Origin: an uncultured Bacteroidales bacterium
Lineage (GTDB): Bacteria > Bacteroidota > Bacteroidia > Bacteroidales > Paludibacteraceae
Length of the DNA: 8,086 nucleotides
Assembly: GCA_903912795.1 (NCBI GenBank)
Contig: CAIWIS010000111.1
Coordinates: forward strand, 1-8,086
Direction of reading: 5' to 3'
In this document: positions 1-6,846 of the stretch, piece by piece
How positions within the stretch are numbered: position 1 is the stretch's first letter
Layout: each line of letters begins with the position of its first letter
Made by a program: the position numbers and the translations under genes
The notes under the pieces: generated by a model
Databases searched by the model: none
Seen by the model: the letters and a program-made list of their open reading frames with translations, nothing else
Told to the model about the DNA's origin: nothing

Positions 1-52
1 CATACGAGATACGAATTCGTGACTGGAGTTCAGACGTGTGCTCTTCCGATCT
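1..52. other. Illumina P7 / TruSeq index adapter left on the contig end (artefact)
   Basis: Bases 1-10 match the 3' end of the P7 flow-cell oligo, bases 11-18 are an 8-nt index (ACGAATTC), and bases 19-52 match the standard TruSeq index-read/read-2 adapter ending in CTCTTCCGATCT. The index read from the other strand is GAATTCGT, which I recall as TruSeq HT index D706. This is untrimmed library sequence and not genome. Genomic sequence begins at about base 53. The EcoRI site GAATTC at 13-18 includes index bases and has no biological meaning. Confidence 0.98.
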
Positions 53-3000
53 AGCTTCGACACATTAACAGCCGACAGCAACAATTGACCAGTAATGCTG
101 TAAACTTCAAATTGTTGAGCAGGTTCATTTATTCTAAACTCCTGATTTATCACACTAATCTTATTGTTTGTAGGTTGGTTTTCATCCAATTCGGTGGATA
201 AAGGATTCATGTTTAGCTCGTACATTCCAAAGCCATTTTCGCCACAATAAACATAAATATTGGCTGAATAACCACTAACTGTAACCATTGGAATTGCAGT
301 GCGATAACCATTGGTTGTCACACCCATACCTGCCTGTGGGAAAGTCCACATACAATCCAAATTTACAAAGGATTTAGTGTTGTCCGAAAATTTAAACAGA
401 CGGAATGCTGAAGCTGGAACTCCAGTTGTATTAGTTGCCGAGGTAACCAAAAAATGATTGCCACCCATCGTAAATTGAGCCATTCCATTATTTCCAGTAT
501 TCATGTACCAACTTTGACCCGGAGCTGTTACCGTATCTTTCAATGCCGAAGACTGACGGTAAAATCCATCGAGAACAGCGCCTGAGCTATTTACCAAGGT
601 TGGATATGTGCCACCACCATCAACATAAAAATTATCGGCCGATACAGGGTAAACATGCGCACTTCCACCAAGACTCTCAATGCCTGTAAAATAGGTTCCA
701 ATTGTAGTGTTGTCCAGTCGAATAACCGAAGGAACACTTACAATACCACCTGATATAGTCCATTTATACACTTCCATCGAAGAGGCAGCGCTATTAGCAG
801 CATAAATAACAGCATCGGAATTTACATCTCCCCAAACACCAAATGCATCGAAACGCATGGTAGTGGCTAATGGGAAAAGATTAGCTAAATTGGATTGATC
901 TATTACCAATGTTCCATTTCCGGTAGCCATATCAATTTTATAAATTTGGTAGCGCTGTGTGTTTGCTGTAATTAAATTAGCAATCAGTACATTACCGGCA
1001 TTGTCAATTTTTATGTCGTTGTGCATGTAAGTCCCAGCAATAAAAGTACTGTCAGCTGTATTTGCCACATTACGTCCAATATATGTAAACATGGATGGGT
1101 TAAGAGGAATGGCTGTTTCCTTCAGGCCAGTTTGTCCGTTTACAACCACAATTTGCTTATTTCCTCTATCCGCAAAAATCATTTTCCCGTTCCATACTGT
1201 CATACCTCGTGCCATGTTCGAAGCTGCCACCAACTCATTTCCTAAACTGTAATTGGAAGTATATTTGGAGAACATCCATTTATTTGTCAAAGTATAATTC
1301 GAAAAACGTGTTGGATATACTGCTGGTTCACGAATTACAACTGTTGAATTGTACACATTACCTACAATAGAAATTGATTTTGTAGCAGCACCACTCGAAC
1401 TTACTGTAAGATTTCCATTGTATCCACCAGCATTTAATCCACCAATAAGGCGAACATAAATACGTAAGGTTTGTCCATTTACCGACGCTTGATCAAGCAT
1501 CATTTGTCCTGCACCTGAAAATGCGAACCCGGTAGAAGTTGATACTTCATAGTTGGCAGGAGCAGTAACTAAAACATAATTTGTTAGATTTACACCAGTC
1601 ATATCGAATGATTTTTCAGCTGATGGGCCATTGCCAACAATGTATTCAAATCCATTGAGCGTAGTAGTTGTAACAGTAATACCAGTAGCTTCGGTAACAA
1701 AGCCCGATAGGTTTATTTCTTTGGTAGTAGCTCCAGTTGTTTCGATAGTAGCTTTGGCTGTATATGTACCTACAGCTAAATCGCGTTTCATACGCAAGTA
1801 GATGTTGGTAAGCGATACATTTCCATTAACAGGAGCTATCGAAAGCGTACTTGCTCCTGAGAACGATGTACCAGTAAAAAATGAAATTTCGTAATTAACA
1901 GGTGCTGTAACTTTAATATTGGAAGTTAATCCACTACCATTTACAGTAAACGACTGTATAGCAGATGGGCCATTGCCATTGCTGTACGTGAAATTTATTA
2001 ATGCTGTTTTTGAAACAGTAAGCACCACTGGAGCAGCTTGAATTAAACCACTCACAGCTACTGATTTGGATGTTGCGCCCGTGGATGTAACTGATAAGTC
2101 TCCAGTATAACTTCCTTGTGCCAAGCCCGATTTCAGCCTTACAAAAACATTCAAATTATTTACTTTTCCTCCAATTTGAGCAATATTTAATGAGCTGCCT
2201 CCTACAAAACTAGCTCCCGAATTTAATGATATTTCGTAATTGGTTGGAGCCGAAACAATTAGATTGTTAGTGAGGGATGCAGCATTTATAACAAAGGATA
2301 GTTGATTGGATGGACCTGTACCAGCTGTATAACTAAACCCTACAAGTGAAGATGTGGAAGTGAAAATTGTTGGACCACTTACAACAGTACCCGAAAGACT
2401 AATAGTGCGTGAAGCTGCTCCAACAGAAGTAATTTGAAGATTTCCCGTATAGAGATTGCTATTCAATCCAGCTTTGAGACGAACGTAAATTGGAGTAGAA
2501 TTAACTTTGCCTGCAGTTTGTGTAACTACAATAGGAGAAGAAGTAAAACCAGAAGTTGCAGCAAGTGAAATTTCGAAATTTACAGGTGCGGCAATAGAAA
2601 TATTATTAGTCAATCGTGTAGCCGACACATAAAATAATTTTGTAGCCGAAGGGCCTGCTCCACCCGTATAACTTAATTCGGTAAGTTCGGTTTCGGTACA
2701 TATTATTTGATTGCCAAAAAAACCTGTAGGCAAACCATCTGTCGTTCCAGTGCGGTAAGTGGTAGCTGTAGCTATTCCTGTTACATTATCTAATACAGGA
2801 TTAACTATGCGGGCTGCAGTACTAAATGGGTAAATAGTTGTGCGGTTGCCTCCAGGAGCAGTATAATAAATTCCACAATCGGCCCCAATTTGCACATTGT
2901 AATTGTTTGTGCTTGTTGTATTGTATCCATTTACAAAAAGACTATTGCGAATATACGAAGTGCTTTGTGTATTAGGCAAGTAAAGCTCACGTTGGTTAGA

Positions 3001-3729
3001 GTTAACAAACGTACAATGGTCAATTTGATAACTATTATACTCAGGCCTAGATGTTTCGATAAAGCGAATATTATTACCGTTGATACCTGGGCCAACAAAC
3101 AAACAGTTCCAGAAAGTCATGTTGTCAGGATTGTATGTGAGGGTTGAATTTGCCGACAAAACTCCTTGAAAGATATTTCGAAATTCAGAATCACGAATTG
3201 TAATGTCGCCACCTTGAGCGGTTGTAGCATTGCTTGGAGCACCTCCACCTTGATAAGTAAATGTGCGAGCACCAATATTTTTAAAAACACAATTTTTTAC
3301 GTCAACATTAATTCCATAAGCAAGGTTTGTAATATTTTGCACAAAGAAACCATTTGCATAAAAACTCGATGCTGCATTAAATCCATCAAATTCAATACCT
3401 TCGAAAGTCCATTTTTTGGAAGTCCACGATGCAGAAGTGCTATTGTAGCGTATAAAACTGCCGGTAGTTCCTGAAAATGCAACAATTGGACGTGTTGTTA
3501 GACTGCTTTTAGCACGTATGGTGATGGCTTTTTCGACCGAAACAGTTACCTGCCCTGTCCATAAATAATTTCCACCCGAGGTGGTTAGTTCAATGATATC
3601 GCCATCATTCATCGAATTTACAAAAGTATACAAATTATTTGGTGCCGATACTTGGATCGTAGCACTGTAGTTAAGCAATGTAAAGCTGCTAAGTGCAAGC
3701 ACTATGATTGCTTTTAATGAAGTTTTCAT
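53..3729 (-). CDS. Large secreted multidomain protein with T9SS sorting domain, 3' end missing
   Basis: The frame runs without a stop from ATG at 3729 to the adapter junction, giving at least 1225 residues. Residues 1-23 are a Sec signal peptide (MKTSLKAIIVLALSSFTLLNYSA). Residues 24 to about 340 look like a right-handed parallel beta-helix: rungs such as VKNCVFKNI (144), ITIRDSEF (176), MTFWNCLFVG (204), IDHCTFVN (236) and YIRNSLFVNG (259), resembling the Bacteroidetes pectate-lyase-like DUF4957/DUF5123 group. Residues 348-792 are four Ig-like repeats. Residues about 793-1175 resemble a propeller-like DUF4623 region, including NMARGMTVWNGKMIFADRG. From about 1190 a type A T9SS sorting domain begins (FEVYSITGQLL) and is cut off before its end. 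It is probably a surface-anchored or secreted glycan-binding or carbohydrate-active protein; no catalytic residues are identifiable. Domain names are from memory of family patterns. The gene is divergent from ahcY. Confidence 0.9.
55..162 (-). other. Truncated type A T9SS C-terminal sorting domain
   Basis: Residues 1190-1225 read KISVINQEFRINEPAQQF followed by EVYSITGQLLLSAVNVSK. The V-Y-S-I-T-G-Q-L core matches the VYDxxGKL signature of the type A sorting domain that directs export through the type IX secretion system and removal with surface attachment. The last strands of the domain (usually ending in a GxYxVxV-like segment, perhaps 20-25 residues) are missing because the contig ends here. 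No other T9SS gene is in the window. Confidence 0.85.
1354..2688 (-). repeat. Four tandem Ig-like repeats (~100-115 residues each) inside the T9SS cargo gene
   Basis: Residues about 348-450, 454-563, 564-678 and 679-792 share one pattern: a GPS motif near the start (GAGPSAT, GTGPSNQ, GNGPSAI, GNGPSAE), then an LTxN/LTS segment, AP.N(Y/F)E(I/V)S, a GxV block, (I/V)(Y/F)(V/L)R(L/M) followed by GL or DL, YTG-type text, S/T-x-GA, and I.LSG.V at the end. These beta-sandwich modules are common as spacers in Bacteroidota T9SS cargo proteins. The DNA copies have diverged (synonymous and non-synonymous changes), so they are old duplications rather than recent ones. Confidence 0.88.
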
Positions 3730-3851
3730 AAACGTAAAAATTTTGAACGTTAACTAACCTAAAAAAATACTCACACACTGTCGTGAGATTGACTAATAAC
3801 AAAAACGATATATTGAAGTAGAAAATATTTAACAAATTGAACATCAGCCGA

Positions 3852-3859
3852 CAAATATA
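3852..3859 (-). promoter_or_regulatory. Probable Bacteroidetes -7 promoter element for the T9SS cargo gene
   Basis: On the minus strand these bases read TATATTTG, an exact match to the Bacteroidetes TAnnTTTG -7 box. Transcription would start near 3845, giving a leader of about 115 nt before ATG at 3729. I see no clear TTG/TTTG -33 box at the expected distance upstream (about 3878-3885), so the call rests on the -7 box and position. Confidence 0.5.
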
Positions 3860-4035
3860 GTGATTTTTTTATTCTATGTAGCATTTTGCACTAATTTATT
3901 TCAACTTTTTGTAGCATTTTTTTCGAAAAGTAAAATAAATCAGAATTAAAATCGTTATCACGCCACTTATTATGACAATTCAATACATAAAAGGTTTAAT
4001 TTGAGAATGATAAAAGTTGAAAATTACTAAATAAA

Positions 4036-4077
4036 TTTCAACTCAAGCTTGAAATGTTGTTTTTTTAGGCAGCATTT
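4036..4077. repeat. Overlapping inverted repeats upstream of the ahcY promoter
   Basis: TTTCAA (4036-4041) and TTGAAA (4049-4054) are inverted around a 7-nt centre, and TCAAGCTTGA (4043-4052) is a perfect 10-bp palindrome inside them. Next to it AAATGTTG (4052-4059) pairs with CAGCATTT (4070-4077) with one G-T pair across a 10-nt T-rich loop. They sit about 35-75 bases upstream of the likely ahcY start site, where an operator could lie. In such AT-rich sequence some of this may be chance; no regulator is known. Confidence 0.3.
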
Positions 4078-4098
4078 TATCTATCGCAAAAAAATAAG

Positions 4099-4106
4099 TA
4101 ACTTTG
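4099..4106 (+). promoter_or_regulatory. Probable Bacteroidetes -7 promoter element for ahcY
   Basis: TAACTTTG matches the TAnnTTTG -7 consensus exactly. It predicts a start site near 4112 and an AT-rich leader of about 48 nt. The leader ends AAAATAAATAAAATG with no Shine-Dalgarno sequence, which is normal for this phylum. The -33 box is weak: TTTT at 4075-4078 is at about the right spacing, but no TTTG is present there. Confidence 0.6.
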
Positions 4107-4159
4107 TAGCCGTTTTTAGAAATTAGAAAATTAAAAATATAAAACAGAAAATAAATAAA

Positions 4160-5581
4160 ATGAGTATAACTCCTTTATTCAGTGCATTAGCTTACAAAGT
4201 AGCTGATATGTCGCAGGCCGATTTTGGTCGAAAAGAAATTGAATTAGCCGAAAAAGAGATGCCGGGCTTAATGGCATTGCGTGCCAAATACGGAAAACTG
4301 AAACCACTTGCAGGAGCTCGGATAATGGGTTCGTTGCACATGACAATTCAAACAGCCGTTCTTATTGAAACCTTGGTTGAATTGGGTGCTGAAGTGCGTT
4401 GGTGTAGCTGCAATATCTATTCCACACAAGATCATGCTGCTGCTGCTATTGCTGCTGCGGGAGTTCCCGTTTTTGCATGGAAAGGTGAAACTTTAGAAGA
4501 ATACTGGTGGTGTACACTGCAAGCCTTGACATTTGAAGGTCACAATGGACCAACTGTAATTGTGGATGATGGTGGCGATGCAACCATGATGATACACATA
4601 GGTGGTGCTGCCGAAAAAGATGCAAGTGTGCTTGATAAAGCTGCTGGCACCGACGATGAAAGATTGTTATATGCCATTCTAAAAGATGTATTGAAAGAAG
4701 ATAGCAGTATTTGGGGACGGATGATTCCAAGTATTAAAGGCGTTTCCGAAGAAACAACTACAGGAGTTCACCGCTTGTATCAGATGCTCGAAGAAGGATC
4801 ATTGCTTTTCCCAGCATTTAATGTAAACGACTCAGTTACAAAATCGAAATTTGATAATTTGTATGGCTGCCGCGAATCGCTAGCCGATGGTATTAAACGC
4901 GCAACCGATGTAATGTTGGCGGGCAAAGTTGTAGTGGTATGTGGATACGGCGATGTAGGTAAAGGCTGTGCTCGCTCCATGTTGGCTTATGGTGCACGTG
5001 TAATTGTAACCGAAATTGACCCAATTTGTGCTTTACAAGCTTCGATGGAAGGATTTAGAGTTACTACAATCGAAGACGCATTGGCCGAAGGAAATATTTA
5101 TGTTACAACAACTGGAAACAAAGATATTATTCGTATTGAGCATATCGAAAAAATGAAAGATGCTGCTATTATTTGCAATATCGGACATTTTGACAACGAA
5201 ATTCAGGTTGAGAAACTGAAACAATACCCAGGCATTGAATGTGTAAATATCAAACCACAAGTAGATAAATATATTTTCCCGGACGGAAAATGTGTTTTGC
5301 TTTTGGCTGATGGTCGCTTAGTAAATTTAGGTTGTGCAACAGGCCACCCATCATTTGTAATGAGCAACTCATTTACAAATCAAACTTTGGCGCAAATTGA
5401 ACTTTATACCAAAGATTATCCTGTTGATGTATACCGCTTACCTAAACATTTGGACGAAGAAGTGGCTCGCCTTCACTTGGAACAACTCGGCGTAAAACTA
5501 ACCGTGTTAACTCCAGATCAAGCTGCTTATATTGGCGTTGATGCTAATGGTCCTTACAAACCAGAACATTACAGATATTAA
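4160..5581 (+). CDS. ahcY: S-adenosylhomocysteinase (adenosylhomocysteine hydrolase)
   Basis: This cytoplasmic NAD-dependent enzyme splits S-adenosylhomocysteine into adenosine and homocysteine, removing the product inhibitor of SAM-dependent methyltransferases and feeding the methionine cycle. The 473-residue protein is full length. Visible signatures are GSLHMT with substrate His60, DDGGD at 136-140, SEETTTGVH at 196-204 with Glu198, KSKFDNLYGCRES with Lys228, Asp232, Asn233 and Cys237, the Rossmann NAD motif GYGDVGKG at 262-269, and the C-terminal Lys467 and Tyr471 that reach the NAD site of the neighbouring subunit. Relative to the mammalian enzyme it carries the roughly 40-residue insert (about 146-190) usual in bacterial and plant enzymes. 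The start is ATG directly followed by the conserved N-terminus. It appears monocistronic: its own promoter lies upstream and a strong terminator follows 31 nt after the stop. All key residues are intact. Confidence 0.98.
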   Translation: MSITPLFSALAYKVADMSQADFGRKEIELAEKEMPGLMALRAKYGKLKPLAGARIMGSLHMTIQTAVLIETLVELGAEVRWCSCNIYSTQDHAAAAIAAAGVPVFAWKGETLEEYWWCTLQALTFEGHNGPTVIVDDGGDATMMIHIGGAAEKDASVLDKAAGTDDERLLYAILKDVLKEDSSIWGRMIPSIKGVSEETTTGVHRLYQMLEEGSLLFPAFNVNDSVTKSKFDNLYGCRESLADGIKRATDVMLAGKVVVVCGYGDVGKGCARSMLAYGARVIVTEIDPICALQASMEGFRVTTIEDALAEGNIYVTTTGNKDIIRIEHIEKMKDAAIICNIGHFDNEIQVEKLKQYPGIECVNIKPQVDKYIFPDGKCVLLLADGRLVNLGCATGHPSFVMSNSFTNQTLAQIELYTKDYPVDVYRLPKHLDEEVARLHLEQLGVKLTVLTPDQAAYIGVDANGPYKPEHYRY

Positions 5582-5612
5582 TAGATAATTCAAGTAGATA
5601 TTGAAATAAATG

Positions 5613-5648
5613 AAGCGGCCTTTGGAATTTTTACCAAAGGCCGCTTTT
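5613..5648 (+). terminator. Strong intrinsic terminator between convergent ahcY and the ApbE-like gene
   Basis: AAGCGGCCTTTGG (5613-5625) and CCAAAGGCCGCTT (5634-5646) form a perfect 13-bp GC-rich stem with an 8-nt loop AATTTTTA. On the plus strand the stem runs into TTTT (5645-5648). On the minus strand it is followed by CATTTATTTC, also T-rich, so the hairpin probably ends both ahcY and the operon arriving from the right (last stop at 5708). Confidence 0.9.
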
Positions 5649-5658
5649 CATATGAAAA
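5645..5658. repeat. Perfect 14-bp palindrome overlapping the terminator tail
   Basis: TTTTCATATGAAAA is a perfect palindrome whose first two bases are the last two of the terminator stem. It would form only a weak alternative hairpin. It may be chance, or part of the minus-strand termination signal. Confidence 0.4.
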
Positions 5659-5707
5659 TTGCTTACACTAGTTCAATTTTACAATATTTTGGAATGCTAA
5701 AAATGGA

Positions 5708-6529
5708 TTAAGATTCAATTTCAGAAGAAATTAATTTAGCATCGAAGCGTTCTAGAATTATATTGAGATCAGCTAGAGGCGCTATATACGACACTTTTGA
5801 AAGTACTTCGCCTTGATCCGGAAAGTTAGTAATTACCGAAACCATCTTTTTGTTTTTCACCACATCGCCATTTAATGGATTCATTATTGGCCATTTTGTT
5901 AACTCACTATTGCCCGAGGTAGTTAAACATTGGTTATTCAACACAATTTCAGTATCGTTTTCAGGAATCTTAATTTTCCAACCTACTCCAACAGGATGAT
6001 TGCCTTTGGCATAAATTGAGCTGTTCCCAACGTTAATCAACATATTATCAATCCGATAGTTATCAGCAATTTCAATTAATTTGCCAAGCACATATCCTTT
6101 TAAAAAACCCGATAGATCGAGCATAACGCCTTCGTACGAAAACTGAATTGCAATAGTAGCTGAATTTAATCGATAAGCAACTTTATCTTTTCGTAACCCT
6201 GATGTGGAATATACTGAAATATCGAAATATCCTGCTGTATTTTCATTGTGCAACTGACACTCTTTGAGCAAGTTAAAAAGTTCAATAGAAATGGATAACT
6301 CATTGTCAACCGCATTACGGTTCACGTAACTAATCTCACTTTGGGGGTTAAATCTATTTCCAATACGTTCGTATTTTTGAATCAAGACTTCCATTTCGGA
6401 AACTATATCCACCAAATCTTTACGCTCGGCAGGCACGCATAAAGCTATATCAATGCGGGTATACATGGCTTCGAACCAGGCATAAAAAAGCTTTTTATCT
6501 CCGGCAAAGTTTTGCTGTGTGTACTGCAA
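5708..6529 (-). CDS. Divergent ApbE-like (FAD:protein FMN transferase family) protein
   Basis: Canonical family members move FMN from FAD onto a Thr/Ser of target flavoproteins in the periplasm, using Mg2+. This 273-residue protein shows the family order: FEAMYTRIDI (19-28; family MGT), RFNPQSEISYVNR (59-71), NTAGYFDISV (97-106), LDLSGFLKGY (137-146; family LGGIAKGY), MLINVGNSSIYAKG (163-176; family NLGGD), TTSGNSEL (203-210) and WPIMNPLNGD (213-222; family HIIDPRTG). Asp is replaced by Asn217 in the last motif, and the later ADAL Asp corresponds to Glu241, so metal binding and activity may be altered. No signal peptide or lipobox is seen, unlike most Gram-negative members. The likely start is TTG at 6529: an in-frame TGA lies only four codons upstream of it and no ATG between; the first ATG (6466) would remove the FEAM part of the first motif. 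It begins 4 nt after the stop of the small membrane protein, suggesting coupled translation. Family fairly sure; activity unsure. Confidence 0.82.
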   Translation of the reverse strand: MQYTQQNFAGDKKLFYAWFEAMYTRIDIALCVPAERKDLVDIVSEMEVLIQKYERIGNRFNPQSEISYVNRNAVDNELSISIELFNLLKECQLHNENTAGYFDISVYSTSGLRKDKVAYRLNSATIAIQFSYEGVMLDLSGFLKGYVLGKLIEIADNYRIDNMLINVGNSSIYAKGNHPVGVGWKIKIPENDTEIVLNNQCLTTSGNSELTKWPIMNPLNGDVVKNKKMVSVITNFPDQGEVLSKVSYIAPLADLNIILERFDAKLISSEIES

Positions 6530-6533
6530 ATTA

Positions 6534-6830
6534 TTATAATTTCATTGGTTTGTAATTGGCACGTATGCGGCGATTGTGCTTCTTTTTTTCAATTTTTTTT
6601 GGTAGTATCAAATACTTAATAGGCGCTATAAGTAAGCGTATGAAAGTAGAAACAAAATAAATCACAAAACTGAAAATAAGGACATAATGTAAGGAGGTAA
6701 GTAATTCGGAAAAGTGTGTTTTGTAAATAATTATGGCAATTACATTTGTTAAAAACGCAATTATAAAACAGATAAGAAATATTATCAGTTCTCGTATTAC
6801 TCTATTTCCGGAAATTGTAAAATCCTTCAT
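6534..6830 (-). CDS. Small two-helix membrane protein, function unknown
   Basis: This 98-residue protein has a polar N-terminus (MKDFTISGNRVIREL), two hydrophobic segments at about 14-36 and 47-76, and a very basic tail (KKIEKKKHNRRIR, about 78-90). By the positive-inside rule the tail, and probably the N-terminus, lies in the cytoplasm. I do not recognise a named family, although its sequence style is typical of small conserved Bacteroidota inner-membrane proteins. It sits 16 nt after the oxidoreductase and 4 nt before the ApbE-like gene, ends in tandem TAA TAA stops, and so belongs to the same operon. It could anchor or recruit the ApbE-like protein, which has no membrane segment of its own; that is inference. 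ATG at 6830 is the natural start. Confidence 0.85.
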   Translation of the reverse strand: MKDFTISGNRVIRELIIFLICFIIAFLTNVIAIIIYKTHFSELLTSLHYVLIFSFVIYFVSTFIRLLIAPIKYLILPKKIEKKKHNRRIRANYKPMKL

Positions 6831-6846
6831 TTTATTAAATAGTAAA

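Larger units (their letters stand above)
3730..4159. other. Divergent intergenic region between the T9SS cargo gene and ahcY
   Basis: These 430 bases are very AT-rich and contain no ORF, tRNA or other RNA gene that I can recognise. They hold a probable promoter for each flanking gene (3852-3859 minus, 4099-4106 plus). TGTAGCATTTT occurs twice (3877-3887, 3910-3920), with partial copies AGCATTTT at 4071-4078 and TGTAGC at 4105-4110. Inverted repeats lie at 4036-4054 and 4052-4077, and a short CTCAC/GTGAG pair at 3770-3787. I see no SAM or SAH riboswitch fold. Confidence 0.7.

Noticed and set aside
1354..2688. CRISPR-like or recent tandem repeat array
   Set aside because: The repetition is at protein level with a period of about 330 bases; the DNA copies are diverged and there are no short identical repeats with spacers.
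1021..3485. Short ORFs at 1021-1245, 2890-3147 and 3166-3474 (plus) and 3297-3485 (minus, another frame)
   Set aside because: They overlap the continuous T9SS cargo frame, have low-complexity or Cys/His/Ile-rich shadow composition, and show no domain or start signals.
53..3729. Frameshift or pseudogene in the large T9SS gene
   Set aside because: All codons from 3729 to 55 were read without a stop and the domain patterns continue in one frame; only the contig end truncates it.
4107..4159. SAM or SAH riboswitch in the ahcY leader
   Set aside because: The likely leader is only about 48 nt, almost entirely A/T, and cannot form the conserved SAH/SAM aptamer stems.
4446..5260. Minus-strand ORFs inside ahcY (4446-4730, 4780-4980, 5033-5260)
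   Set aside because: They are antisense shadows of a highly conserved enzyme gene and show no family signature.
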